Origin: Paenibacillus senegalensis JC66
GTDB lineage: Bacteria > Bacillota > Bacilli > Paenibacillales > NBRC-103111
DNA length: 57,304 nt
Reading direction: 5' to 3'
Assembly: GCF_000285515.1 (NCBI RefSeq)
Contig: NZ_HE610964.1
Location: forward strand, 125,583-182,886
Below the pieces are notes generated by a model. The model was not told the DNA's origin. It saw nothing but the letters and a program-made list of their open reading frames with translations, and searched no databases. Positions 47,058 to 57,158 of this stretch are shown one piece after another. The translations under genes and the position numbers were made by a program. The first letter of the stretch is position 1; every line of letters starts with the position of its first letter.

Positions 47058-47921
47058 CTACGACTGCGCGTTCGCGCCCGCAACGATCTCCGAAATTTCC
47101 TGGGTAATCGCCGCTTGACGGGCCCGGTTGTATTGAAGCGTGAGAGAGGAAATAAGCTTTGTCGCATTTTTCGACGCATTCCCCATGGCAGTCATCCGCG
47201 CACCAAACTCACTAGCCTTGGCCTCGATTACTGCACTATACACCAGCGTTTCTGCATATTTGGGCAATAGAATTGCCAGTACGGTTGCCGCATTTGGCTC
47301 GTATTCGTATTCGGTTGTGCTGCTTTCCCCTGACATATCCTCCTGCAAAGGGAGAATCCGCTTTTCGGTCGGTTTTTGGGAAATGGCATTGATGAATTGG
47401 CTGTAGACCAGATACAACTCATCAATTCCGCCCTCTTCGTACTGCCTGATAGCCGCATAAGCAATCGACTTCACATCGGCAAATTGCGGCGAATCGGAAA
47501 TCCCGACGAGCTCCTCTTGAATCGCGTAACCGCGTTTTCTTAAGAAATCGCGGCCTTTGCGACCCATAACAAACAGGGCGTATTCGTCTGGAGATTGATG
47601 TCTCTCATTCAATGTCTGCACAAGCTTTCTTAGCAGGTTGGCATTGTAGCCGCCCGCCATCCCCCGGTCGGAGGTAATGACAAGATAGCCTGTCCGCTTG
47701 ATCTCGCGCTGTTCCAGCATCGGATGATCAATATCCTTAGTGCCCGCAGCAATGTTGGAAATGACCTCTTTCAGCTTGTCTGCATAAGGACGGGACGCCA
47801 GGGCGGCGTCTTGAGTCTTTTTCAGACGGCTTGCTGCGATCATCTCCATTGCTTTGGTCATTTGCTTTGTATTTTGCGTACTCTTAATCGAGCGCTTTAT
47901 TTCACGCATGCCTTTAGCCAC
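47058..47921 (-). CDS. atpG: ATP synthase gamma subunit
   Basis: The 287-residue rotor shaft has the two long terminal helices: MREIKRSIKSTQNTKQMTKA at the start and SLTLQYNRARQAAITQEISE at the end. The central Rossmann-like part includes ITSDRGMAGGYNANLLR. It is placed between atpA and atpD as usual. Confidence 0.97.
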   Translation of the reverse strand: MAKGMREIKRSIKSTQNTKQMTKAMEMIAASRLKKTQDAALASRPYADKLKEVISNIAAGTKDIDHPMLEQREIKRTGYLVITSDRGMAGGYNANLLRKLVQTLNERHQSPDEYALFVMGRKGRDFLRKRGYAIQEELVGISDSPQFADVKSIAYAAIRQYEEGGIDELYLVYSQFINAISQKPTEKRILPLQEDMSGESSTTEYEYEPNAATVLAILLPKYAETLVYSAVIEAKASEFGARMTAMGNASKNATKLISSLTLQYNRARQAAITQEISEIVAGANAQS

Positions 47922-47942
47922 TAATAGTTCACCGCCCTTTGA

Positions 47943-47962
47943 ACCCGCCAGTCTCGGCGGGT
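47943..47962. repeat. Hairpin between atpA and atpG
   Basis: ACCCGCC and GGCGGGT form a perfect 7-bp stem with a 6-nt loop in the 67-bp gap. No T-run follows; it could slow or protect the polycistronic RNA. Confidence 0.5.
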
Positions 47963-47988
47963 CAGATTCATCGAGAAGAAACGCCTAA

Positions 47989-49506
<1,518 letters not shown>

Positions 49507-49516
49507 TCACCCCTAT

Positions 49517-50068
49517 CTACATGGCTTGATTTTGCTTCAATCTAGTTTCAATTCTGGAAAGCTTACCGGATAAGCTGCCATCATATAGCCGATCCCCAAT
49601 TTTAACCTGGATTCCGCCAAGCAATTTGGGGTTTACTTCGTTTTCTACCCGAACGGTTTTTCCGATCAGTTTACCGAATTGAACGGATACAGCCTGCTTT
49701 TCCTGCTCACTGAGCGGCATTGGCGATACGACCAGTGCGTCAGCCTGTCCGAGAGCTTCATTCGATATACTCACATAATAATCGTAAAGTGCTGAGACAA
49801 GAGTTCCTCTTCCCCGCTCAACCAACAGCATCAAAGTGTTGTATACGATGTCGGAAACCTTGCCCTGGAACACTGCAGTAAGCATTCCCTTCTTCGCTGC
49901 CAAATCCAGCTTCGGATGCTGCAGCAAAGCTTCAAACTCCTTGTTATCAGCCAGAGCTTGAACGGTATAACGAAGCTCTTCCTCGACAGGAGAGACAAGA
50001 TTACGGCTTTGGGCTGCTTCAAAAAGCGCTTTAGCGTATCTTTTGGCTACGATCGTACCGCTGCTCAT
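49517..50068 (-). CDS. atpH: ATP synthase delta subunit
   Basis: The 183-residue stator protein links the b subunits to the top of alpha. It has the N-terminal six-helix bundle beginning VAKRYAKALFEAA and the C-terminal signature VNPKLLGGIQVKIGDRLYDG. Its ATG overlaps the atpF stop by 4 bp. Confidence 0.96.
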   Translation of the reverse strand: MSSGTIVAKRYAKALFEAAQSRNLVSPVEEELRYTVQALADNKEFEALLQHPKLDLAAKKGMLTAVFQGKVSDIVYNTLMLLVERGRGTLVSALYDYYVSISNEALGQADALVVSPMPLSEQEKQAVSVQFGKLIGKTVRVENEVNPKLLGGIQVKIGDRLYDGSLSGKLSRIETRLKQNQAM

Positions 50069-50550
50069 AGCTTGCCTCCCACTTCTTTAAGATACTGGTC
50101 AATCAATTGCTCCTGCGATTTCTCGTCAACTTGCTTTTCGATAATCTTGGAAGCGATCATGACCGCCATAGCACTAACTTGTCCGCGCAATGCGGCAACT
50201 GCTTTGTCTTTCTCTGCCGAAATATCTTTAAGCGCCTCTTCCTTGATGCGCGCAGACTCTTCTTGCGCCTGTCTGATCATTTCGTCTGCTTCTTTGCCGC
50301 TCATTTGACGGGCTTGCTCAAGAATTTCCTGAGCTTCTTTTCTCACTTCAGCCATTGCTTTTTGCTGTTCAGCCAGAAGACGCTCCGCTTCTTTGCGATT
50401 GGACTCCGCAGAGCTGATTTGTTCCTGGACCATCTCTCTGCGCTTTTCCATAACGCTAAACAAAGGACCAAACGCATATTTATTTAACAAGAAGTACAAT
50501 AAAGCAAATGCAAGAATCGCAAATACCGTATTCTCCCAATAAAACTCCAT
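50065..50550 (-). CDS. atpF: ATP synthase b subunit
   Basis: The ATG at 50550 (MEFYWENTVFAI) has AGGGAG 8 nt upstream; a GTG three codons earlier is less likely. About 161 residues: one N-terminal membrane helix followed by a long right-handed coiled-coil stalk rich in Glu, Lys, Ala and Gln (EQISSAESNRKEAERLLAEQ). It forms the peripheral stalk. Confidence 0.95.
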   Translation of the reverse strand: MEFYWENTVFAILAFALLYFLLNKYAFGPLFSVMEKRREMVQEQISSAESNRKEAERLLAEQQKAMAEVRKEAQEILEQARQMSGKEADEMIRQAQEESARIKEEALKDISAEKDKAVAALRGQVSAMAVMIASKIIEKQVDEKSQEQLIDQYLKEVGGKL

Positions 50551-50657
50551 TCGTGTCACTCCCTTCTTCCTGAAAAACGCATCAACAATGTAACCTTAAG
50601 CAAAACGAAGGCGTGGATGGCTCAGGCCCTCCCCGCCAAACTGTGAGTCTATTGTTA

Positions 50658-50897
<240 letters not shown>

Positions 50898-50980
50898 TTA
50901 AAGAATTAGTATATATCTCATCTCATGCCACTTTTAAGGAGAAGCAAGCGCCCCCTCTCTCCGGCAGAGTTCGACAAAGG

Positions 50981-51757
50981 TTAGTGTTCCTCGTGAATGG
51001 TCGCTTGAGAAATATAGACCATCGTCAACACGGTAAACAGGAACGCCTGAATGGCCCCGATAAAAATACTGAATCCTTGCCATACTGCCAGGAGCGGAAT
51101 ACCAAAGACCCCGGCCATAATAATGGTAGAAATCAGAATTTCCCCCGCGAAAATATTCGCATATAAACGAATAGCCAGTGTGATTGGCTTCATCACTTCT
51201 TTAAGAATGTTAAGCGGGAAGAAGATAGCATAGGGTTCCATATAGTGCTTGAGGTAGTGCTTTGTATTGAGCTTCAATCCCAAGAAGTGGATCAGGAAGA
51301 AAACAACTAAAGCAAGACCCAACGTTACAGAAATATCAGCTGTAGGCGATTTCCACCAGAGAATCTCGGCACCATGATGGCCCTTTTCAATCCCCTTCTG
51401 TACCGCTTCCTCCGAAACAATCGTTAAACCCGCTACTTTCACCGGCTCTGGATGCTCGGTAATGACAGCGAATGGAAGGCCTAGAATATTTGCGATAAAG
51501 ATAAACATAATCAAGGTCATACCAAGCGATACGTAGGCTTTCGCTTTCTTCAACGGCATGGAGCTGGTAGCGATTCCTTGAACAAACTCGACAACCCATT
51601 CCATGAAATTTTGCATTTTAGAGGGGTTCTCAACTGATAAGTTCCTTGTCATTACTTTGGCTACAATGAAAGTAATCAAAAAGGTAACGACGGTAACTCC
51701 AATTGTGGAAAGATCAAAATTAAATCCGCCAAGTTCTAGCACAGGAGCTTGATGCAT
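50981..51757 (-). CDS. atpB: ATP synthase a subunit
   Basis: The 258-residue membrane protein forms the proton half-channels. The essential arginine is in PITLAIRLYANIFAGEIL, and VLTMVYISQATIHEEH is the last-helix region. About five to six helices are visible. It lies between atpI and atpE in the common order. Confidence 0.96.
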   Translation of the reverse strand: MHQAPVLELGGFNFDLSTIGVTVVTFLITFIVAKVMTRNLSVENPSKMQNFMEWVVEFVQGIATSSMPLKKAKAYVSLGMTLIMFIFIANILGLPFAVITEHPEPVKVAGLTIVSEEAVQKGIEKGHHGAEILWWKSPTADISVTLGLALVVFFLIHFLGLKLNTKHYLKHYMEPYAIFFPLNILKEVMKPITLAIRLYANIFAGEILISTIIMAGVFGIPLLAVWQGFSIFIGAIQAFLFTVLTMVYISQATIHEEH

Positions 51758-51766
51758 TGATTTGAC

Positions 51767-52162
51767 TCACCCCTTTCCATGCATTCCGTTATTGTTTGCA
51801 GCAGAAATCAATCCTTTTAAAAGTGTTACCGCTTGTACATAAAATAACCCGCAGACGGCGGACATCAGATCAAACTGCTCGAACTTCAAGCAAACCATCA
51901 CGCCAATAATGCTCATGCTGGCCCTCGCAATGAAGCCCAAGTTGACCCTTTTCCCCGTATTTTCCATCACATGCTTGGTCATCAGCTCAATCTTATAAGC
52001 TAACAACCGGGCATTGATCAAACTGATAACCGTACCCAGGACAAGACCTGCGGCGACCGGCTGCCACTGCGGAACAAACGCCCACACCAACAAGCAAAAA
52101 GACATAAAAAACAATGCGGTTCGGAACACGAAATGCATATGGGTCCTAAGGTCATCCTTCAT
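51767..52162 (-). CDS. atpI: ATP synthase-associated protein I
   Basis: The 131-residue protein has four hydrophobic helices and belongs to the AtpI family (FFMSFCLLVWAFVP, GLVLGTVISLINARLLAYKI). AtpI helps assemble the c ring or supply magnesium in related bacteria. Its start overlaps the atpZ end by 11 bp. Confidence 0.85.
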   Translation of the reverse strand: MKDDLRTHMHFVFRTALFFMSFCLLVWAFVPQWQPVAAGLVLGTVISLINARLLAYKIELMTKHVMENTGKRVNLGFIARASMSIIGVMVCLKFEQFDLMSAVCGLFYVQAVTLLKGLISAANNNGMHGKG

Positions 52163-52391
52163 TCGTGTCCTCCAGAAGTTTCTTGATCATAAAGATGGTG
52201 CTGATAACAGCCACTGCCAGTCCGAGGAAAATCCCGCCTGCCACCCATCCTATCGATCCGCCAAACAGATTGCTCACGTACTTCCCGATAAAGTAACCCA
52301 GCAGCAGGCAGACAACAAAATCAGCGCCGATGACGCTGACCAGACCAGCAGCCCGCCATGGATTTTCATTCCGGTTAGGCTTCTTCAACAT
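52152..52391 (-). CDS. atpZ: AtpZ/AtpQ-family small membrane protein
   Basis: The 79-residue protein has two helices (GLVSVIGADFVVCLLLGYFI and SIGWVAGGIFLGLAVAVIST), typical of the AtpZ family encoded before atpI. With AtpI it has been proposed to form a magnesium or calcium transporter in alkaliphilic Bacillus. It is the first gene of the operon, with a modest ribosome site AAGGGGATGAA. Confidence 0.85.
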   Translation of the reverse strand: MLKKPNRNENPWRAAGLVSVIGADFVVCLLLGYFIGKYVSNLFGGSIGWVAGGIFLGLAVAVISTIFMIKKLLEDTNEG

Positions 52392-52480
52392 TTCATCCCC
52401 TTAACTTCGTAATGAGGACCGAATTGAGCCGCCTTCTTGAAATCGTTTTACCATGCCAAAACGTGTTACAATCCTCATAT

Positions 52481-52510
52481 ATTTTAATAAAGTGAAGCAA
52501 GGTTTGTCAA
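52481..52510 (-). promoter_or_regulatory. Sigma-A promoter of the atp operon
   Basis: On the minus strand, a perfect TTGACA (52505-52510) and TAAAAT (52481-52486) are 18 bp apart, about 90 nt before the atpZ ATG. Confidence 0.8.
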
Positions 52511-52609
52511 TTCATTTAAATGCAAACATTATGTGAACTGACCTTCAGAAAACCCTTATGAAATCTGCATTTCCGAAGATTGGAAAGTCAACAGTTGAAC
52601 TGTATGGTG

Positions 52610-53770
52610 TTAGCTTCTATCCTTCTTTTCCGAGCGAAAAGGCTGCGGTCTCTCGGTTTGCAGACCGAATTCATAAAGAATAGCTTCGACAATCCTCTTC
52701 GCTGCGGCCCCGTCGCCGTACGGATTAGCCGCTTCGCTCATCTGTTTGTAAAGCACATCATCCGTTAATAAGGCACGGGTACGGCTGTAGACATGCTCCT
52801 CGTCAGTGCCAACAAGCTCCAGCGTTCCGGCTTCAATCCCTTCCGGCCTCTCCGTCGTATCACGCAGAACCAGAACCGGCACTCCGAATGAAGGGGCCTC
52901 TTCTTGAAGACCACCGGAATCGGTAACAATCAGGTGGGTATGCGGATAAAAGTTGTGGAGATCGACCACGTCCAGCGGTTCTATCAATTGAATTCTCGGA
53001 TGATCACCCAGAAGCTCGTAAGCCGGCTCGCGTACAGCTGGGCTTAGGTGAACCGGGTAGACGATAGCTATATCTTCGAATTCATCAGCAATTCTGCGAA
53101 TCGCCCGGAAAATTTGCCGGTGCGGCTCTCCCTGTGATTCGCGGCGATGGGCAGTCATCAGGATAAGCCTCTTGCCGGCTGCCCACTCCAGAACAGGGTG
53201 GGAATATTGTTCCGATACCGTGTATTTAGGCACATCGGTCACAGTATTGCCCGTAATATAAATGCTCTTTTCCGGTTTATTCTCTTTTAACAGATTCCCT
53301 GCTGACCATTCAGTAGGGGCAAAATGCAGGTCAGCCAGAACCCCTGTCAGCTGCCGGTTCATTTCCTCCGGATAAGGAGACAGCTTATTCCAGGTTCGCA
53401 GTCCGGCTTCTACGTGCCCCACCTTGATCTGCTGCAAAAAAGCGCAATAACTGGCTAAAAAAGTCGTAGAGGTGTCGCCATGAACAAGTACAATATCGGG
53501 CTTAGCCTCTTCCAGCACCGGAGCCAAACCCTGCATCACTCTTACCGACAACTCGCTTAGCGTCTGCCGCTCCTTCATAATATCCAGGTCATAATCCGGC
53601 GTGATCTGAAACACCTTCAGCACCTGATCCATCATTTGTCTGTGCTGGGCAGTTACACAAACTACGGATTCTATCGAATCAGGAACTTTCTCCAATTCTT
53701 TTACAAGCGGAACCATCTTGATTGCTTCAGGACGGGTTCCGAATACTGTCATTACTTTTACTTTCTTCAT
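52610..53770 (-). CDS. mnaA: UDP-N-acetylglucosamine 2-epimerase (non-hydrolysing)
   Basis: The start is the ATG at 53770 (MKKVKVMTVFGTRPEAIKM) with TAGGAGGG upstream; the frame extends 10 codons more. The enzyme of about 386 residues interconverts UDP-GlcNAc and UDP-ManNAc. It has the GTRPEAIK start, VHGDTSTTFLASY, KVGHVEAGLRTWNK with catalytic acidic residues, LMTAHRRESQGEP and VTDSGGLQEEAPSFGVPVLV. UDP-ManNAc is the donor for TagA, linking this gene to the wall-polymer cluster 30 kb away. It lies 90 bp after upp, in the same order as in Bacillus. Confidence 0.96.
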   Translation of the reverse strand: MKKVKVMTVFGTRPEAIKMVPLVKELEKVPDSIESVVCVTAQHRQMMDQVLKVFQITPDYDLDIMKERQTLSELSVRVMQGLAPVLEEAKPDIVLVHGDTSTTFLASYCAFLQQIKVGHVEAGLRTWNKLSPYPEEMNRQLTGVLADLHFAPTEWSAGNLLKENKPEKSIYITGNTVTDVPKYTVSEQYSHPVLEWAAGKRLILMTAHRRESQGEPHRQIFRAIRRIADEFEDIAIVYPVHLSPAVREPAYELLGDHPRIQLIEPLDVVDLHNFYPHTHLIVTDSGGLQEEAPSFGVPVLVLRDTTERPEGIEAGTLELVGTDEEHVYSRTRALLTDDVLYKQMSEAANPYGDGAAAKRIVEAILYEFGLQTERPQPFRSEKKDRS

Positions 53771-53860
53771 CCCCGTTTCCCTCCTATCCTTATGACGCAC
53801 AGCTGCTCTAGCATTTGGCTTGTTTTTACTAATAAACTAGTCATCATAATGCGCTGCTTC

Positions 53861-54490
53861 TTATTTTGTCCCGTACAACCGGTCGCCAGCGTCTCCTAGG
53901 CCAGGGACGATATACCCGTGCTCATCAAGCTTCTCATCGATAGCCGCCACATAGATATCAACGTCATCATGAGCTTCCTGTACAGCCTTGATTCCTTCCG
54001 GCGCTGCGATTAAACACATCAATTTGATTTGCGTGCAGCCCCTTCTCTTCAAAGAGTCGATACATGCATTAGCCGATCCTCCGGTTGCCAGCATCGGATC
54101 GATCACAATTAATTCACGCTCCGTTACATCAGTCGGCAGCTTAAGGTAATACTCAACCGGCTGCAGCGTCTCGGGATCGCGGTACAGTCCGATATGACCC
54201 ACCTCCGCTGACGGCAAGAGCTTGAGCACGCCATCCAGCATACCCAGCCCCGCGCGCAGGATGGGGATTAATCCAAGCATGCGGCCGGAGATCATTTTGC
54301 ATTCCGCCTCCGCTACCGGAGTTTGCACCGTGATCCCTTCCAGCGGAATCTCCCGGGTGATCTCGTAAGCCATCAGCGTGGCCACTTCATCAACCAGCTG
54401 ACGGAAATCCTTCGTCTTTGTATTCACATCTCTTATGTACGTAAGTTTATGTTGAATTAACGGATGATCACAAATAACGACTTTACTCAT
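53861..54490 (-). CDS. upp: Uracil phosphoribosyltransferase
   Basis: The 209-residue salvage enzyme makes UMP from uracil and PRPP. The PRPP loop is [19 protein letters not shown], and the uracil-binding end is [37 protein letters not shown] is the usual N-terminus. The ribosome site AGGAGGAAG precedes the ATG. Confidence 0.97.
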   Translation of the reverse strand: MSKVVICDHPLIQHKLTYIRDVNTKTKDFRQLVDEVATLMAYEITREIPLEGITVQTPVAEAECKMISGRMLGLIPILRAGLGMLDGVLKLLPSAEVGHIGLYRDPETLQPVEYYLKLPTDVTERELIVIDPMLATGGSANACIDSLKRRGCTQIKLMCLIAAPEGIKAVQEAHDDVDIYVAAIDEKLDEHGYIVPGLGDAGDRLYGTK

Positions 54491-54884
54491 TAGTTTACTT
54501 CCTCCTGCCTTTATCCATTCGCAGCAAAAAAATCAGCTCTGACTTCTTACCGTATTTTGTGTCAAACTACCTGCTCTTACTATTCCCCCACAAGGGAAGC
54601 CTTGGCTTCGCAGCGATGTCAGGGCACTTTGCCGGGCGGAAACCTTTAACTTCTACCTTGAAAAACGAAAAATACGTGCGCAAAAAATAAAAAGCTTGCA
54701 TATTAACCTGCTTGACTGCAGCTTACGGTCATTTACGCTTGTTTTTAAAAGAAACAGGCGTAAAAACCCAGTTCATTATACCACAAAACCTCTGAAAATA
54801 TCCGTTAATTTCGAATTAGAACTGATAGAGGCGTGCTGATTGCCTTTCTCGTGCGTTTTTACACTCATGCTGGGAAAAGGTCCC
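54491..54884. other. Region upstream of upp without a gene
   Basis: This 394-bp stretch should contain the upp promoter and leader. A TTGACA is present on the minus strand at about 54559-54564 but lacks a good -10 box at the right distance. An inverted repeat (54732-54764) is the clearest structure. A G-rich patch and a small hairpin CAAGG-CTTC-CCTTG lie nearer upp. I cannot assign a riboswitch class. Confidence 0.4.
54732..54764. repeat. Inverted repeat upstream of upp
   Basis: TTTACGCTTGTTT and GAAACAGGCGTAAA pair over 13-14 bp with a wobble and a 5-nt loop. Neither strand has a proper T-run after it, so termination is doubtful. Confidence 0.5.
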
Positions 54885-55154
54885 TTATACGATGACAGTC
54901 GTCTTTTTAGCATAGGCGCCAATAGGCGCAAAGGTAACTGCAAAAAAAATGGGGATGTCCGAAAAGTGGCCGTTCAGCCCGATAGCCAGAATAAGCAACC
55001 CCCAAGCAGCGAACCCGAGGCCAGCGGACACGAGGCGAATTGTATGCGAAAGTGTTTGTGAAATGTTTGTGAAATGGTTTGCGAAATGGTTTGTGGAATG
55101 GTTTGTGAAATGGTTTGTGGAATGGTTTGCGAAATTGATTGCGAAAACAGTCAT
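54885..55154 (-). CDS. Candidate small membrane protein with an Asn-His tandem-repeat N-terminus
   Basis: The 89-residue frame starts with a repeat translated from 12-bp units (NHST, NHFT, NHFA). Two strongly hydrophobic segments follow: IRLVSAGLGFAAWGLLILAIG, read in part, and IPIFFAVTFAPIGAYAKK. The hydrophobic half looks like a genuine two-helix membrane protein. Against it: no ribosome site precedes the ATG, and the 12-bp repeat gives repetitive ORFs in every frame. The true start may lie elsewhere, or the gene may be decaying. I recognise no family. Confidence 0.35.
   Translation of the reverse strand: MTVFAINFANHSTNHFTNHSTNHFANHFTNISQTLSHTIRLVSAGLGFAAWGLLILAIGLNGHFSDIPIFFAVTFAPIGAYAKKTTVIV
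55053..55148. repeat. Tandem repeat of about eight 12-bp units
   Basis: The consensus GTTTGTGAAATG is repeated with single-base changes (GCG for GTG, GGA for GAA). The first unit, at 55054-55064, is 11 bp and shifts the frame. The unit is a multiple of three, so all forward and reverse frames read as repeats. Confidence 0.9.
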
Positions 55155-55263
55155 GCCATTGAATTCTCAGGCACAACTCCAGCATGAAAATAGCCAAGGT
55201 TGGCGCGATCGCGGGGCTCGCGGGGCCAGCGGGGTTCGCGGCTGCGCGGGCTTGTTGCCTGCG

Positions 55264-55443
55264 CTTTGTACGATTTGTCGTACAAATTCATGGGGTTGAA
55301 GTGCCACTACCGGAGATTTGTATGAAACGTCGTACAAATTCAGGGGTTTAAGGGCTTGCAGCCATCGTTTTATACGAAATATCGTACAAATGCATGGATT
55401 TGAAGGGCGATTGCCCGAGATTTGTATGACAAATCATACAAAT
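55264..55443. repeat. Four palindromes at exact 52-bp spacing (tandem array)
   Basis: Four 24-bp palindromes of the type ATTTGTATGA-NNNN-TCRTACAAAT lie at 55264-55287, 55316-55339, 55368-55391 and 55420-55443; their centres are exactly 52 bp apart. The first and fourth are perfect (9-10 bp arms), and the other two have one or two changes. The 28-bp segments between them are related to each other (shared CA-GG, TTT-AAG and a CC-G end), so the true unit is a diverged 52-bp tandem repeat. The loop bases differ in each copy (TTTG, AACG, AATA, CAAA). Confidence 0.85.
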
Positions 55444-55450
55444 GCAGAAA

Positions 55451-55466
55451 GTCAGTGAAAACTGAC
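55451..55466. repeat. Small GAAA-loop hairpin at the edge of the palindrome array
   Basis: GTCAGT-GAAA-ACTGAC is a perfect 6-bp stem with a stable tetraloop, 8 bp after the last palindrome. It may be where the array originally ended. Confidence 0.45.
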
Positions 55467-55687
55467 GACTGGACGCCCCGTTTTTGTTGTGTATAACAAA
55501 AATCAGGTAACGACTTAGTCCGGGCTTTTGATTGAAGAATGAGGTGACCACCGCGGGATAGAGGGGGGCCTCCAATCGCTGTAAAGATTGATTCTATCTG
55601 GGTCCCATACTTGGCAAATCGAGGAAGAAAATCTTCACGCATGAGCTTCCGTGGTTTCTTCAAGGCGCTGCGCTGCTTCCGCACCTC

Positions 55688-55862
55688 TTATCGTTTTTCA
55701 ACGATGCTTTCCTCAGCAAATGGACGGAAAACCGTAATGTTTTCCGTCCATTTTTTTGTTTGTCTGTTTTCCCGGAAAGTAGTCAGGCGGATACCTGCCA
55801 CTTTCAATAGATTGTAGGCTAATGCCACAATCCCAACTCGACGTGAACCTTGTTCAGCCCCG
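55688..55862 (-). pseudogene. Decayed C-terminal end of a transposase
   Basis: Read on the minus strand, GLNKVHVELG continues after a one-base frameshift as IVALAYNLLKVAGIRLTTF and then a lysine-rich tail to a stop at 55688-55690. The pattern (RGL-KV--E-GIVALAYNLLKVAGIRL) is the ending I know from IS1182-type and related DDE transposases. Everything upstream of the fragment is gone, since glyA begins its 3' end at 55911. It marks a past insertion between upp and glyA. Confidence 0.55.
55721..55762 (+). terminator. Perfect 12-bp hairpin with T-run, plus-strand terminator-like
   Basis: TGGACGGAAAAC (55721-55732) and GTTTTCCGTCCA (55739-55750) are exact complements with a 6-nt loop, followed by TTTTTTTGTTTG on the plus strand. 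No plus-strand gene precedes it. On the minus strand it lies about 160 nt after glyA and has only a short T-run, so it may act for glyA weakly or be left over from the inserted element. Confidence 0.6.
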
Positions 55863-55910
55863 TAAAGAGAACCGTCGGAACGGTGCGTGTCAAATGCAAA
55901 ACTTTCTATA

Positions 55911-57158
55911 TTAATAACTTAAATCAGCATAAAGAGGGAACTGGGCAGTTAGTTCGGACACCATGCCGCGGGCTTTTTCCAGTACCGCTTCGTCCTTGGA
56001 GTTTTTCAGCGTCATTGCAATGATTTGGCCGATCGTCTTCATCGCTTCCTGATCCATTCCACGGCTTGTAGCAGCCGGAGTACCGATGCGGATACCGCTT
56101 GTTACAAAAGGACTGGTCGGATCGAACGGAATCGCATTCTTGTTGACGGTAACTCCGATTTCATCGAGCACATGCTGTGCTTCCTTACCCGTCAATTGAA
56201 TGCTGCGCAAGTCTACCAGCATCAAATGATTGTCCGTTCCGCCGGAAACGACCTCAAGCCCTTGATTCATAAGCTCTTGAGCCAGTACTTTGGCGTTATC
56301 CACCACATTGCGGCAGTAGTCGGCGAACTCAGGCTTCAAGGCCTCGCCAAACGATACGGCCTTGGCCGCGATTACGTGCATTAACGGACCGCCTTGAGAT
56401 CCTGGAAATACCGCCTTGTCGATCTCTCTAGCCCATGATTTACGGCACAGAATCATTCCGCCGCGAGGACCGCGCAAGGTTTTATGCGTAGTTGTCGTTA
56501 CAAAGTGGGCGTGAGGAACCGGATTAGGATGAAGACCGGTAGCCACTAGGCCCGCAATATGTGCCATATCAACCATGAACAGGGCGCCTACATCATTAGC
56601 TATAGAAGCCAGAGCCTCAAAATCAATCGTCCGCGGATAAGCACTTGCACCGGCAACGATCAGCTTGGGACGGTGTTTAAACGCCGCTTTGCGAACCTCA
56701 TCATAGTCAATACGGAAGGTTTGGTCATTGACGCCATAAGCCACAAAGTTATACAAAATACCGGATGCATTAGCCGGGCTGCCATGAGTCAAATGTCCGC
56801 CGTGGGCCAGGTTCATGCCTAAGACCGTATCCCCTGGCTTCAAAGCGGCCAAATATACGGCCATATTAGCTTGTGCACCGGAATGGGGCTGAACATTCGC
56901 ATGCTCGGCTCCAAACAGCTGCTTCGCGCGATCGATCGCCAAATTCTCAATATCATCAACATGCTCACAGCCGCCGTAAAAGCGCTTGGCCGGGTAGCCT
57001 TCCGCATATTTGTTAGTCAGCACAGAGCCCATCGCTTCGATAACAGCCTGGCTAACAAAATTCTCCGAAGCGATCAATTCAATTTTGTCCCTTTGTCTGG
57101 AAAGCTCCTGACCCATAATGGCCAGCAATTCAGGATCGGTTTGACGCAAATGTTCCAT
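55911..57158 (-). CDS. glyA: Serine hydroxymethyltransferase
   Basis: The 415-residue PLP enzyme interconverts serine and glycine with tetrahydrofolate. It has [40 protein letters not shown] and the PLP lysine K226 in [17 protein letters not shown]. The folate-side region [18 protein letters not shown] follows. Ribosome site GGGAGGATAAG precedes the ATG. The order glyA-upp-mnaA-atp matches Bacillus, apart from the repeat-rich insertion between glyA and upp. Confidence 0.98.
   Translation of the reverse strand: MEHLRQTDPELLAIMGQELSRQRDKIELIASENFVSQAVIEAMGSVLTNKYAEGYPAKRFYGGCEHVDDIENLAIDRAKQLFGAEHANVQPHSGAQANMAVYLAALKPGDTVLGMNLAHGGHLTHGSPANASGILYNFVAYGVNDQTFRIDYDEVRKAAFKHRPKLIVAGASAYPRTIDFEALASIANDVGALFMVDMAHIAGLVATGLHPNPVPHAHFVTTTTHKTLRGPRGGMILCRKSWAREIDKAVFPGSQGGPLMHVIAAKAVSFGEALKPEFADYCRNVVDNAKVLAQELMNQGLEVVSGGTDNHLMLVDLRSIQLTGKEAQHVLDEIGVTVNKNAIPFDPTSPFVTSGIRIGTPAATSRGMDQEAMKTIGQIIAMTLKNSKDEAVLEKARGMVSELTAQFPLYADLSY

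Noticed and set aside
54907-55299. KPFH-repeat and KWFV-repeat ORFs in other frames of the 12-bp repeat
   Set aside because: A 12-bp unit without stop codons opens every frame; only the frame followed by hydrophobic segments was kept as a weak candidate.
55264-55443. CRISPR array (24-bp repeats with 28-bp spacers)
   Set aside because: The spacing is regular, but the repeats are full palindromes that vary between copies, the inter-repeat segments are related to each other, and there are no cas genes in the window.
55348-55684. Two overlapping minus-strand ORFs of 75 and 104 codons across the palindrome array
   Set aside because: They translate the 52-bp repeats (HLYDISYK-like strings) and change frame between units, so they are not coding.
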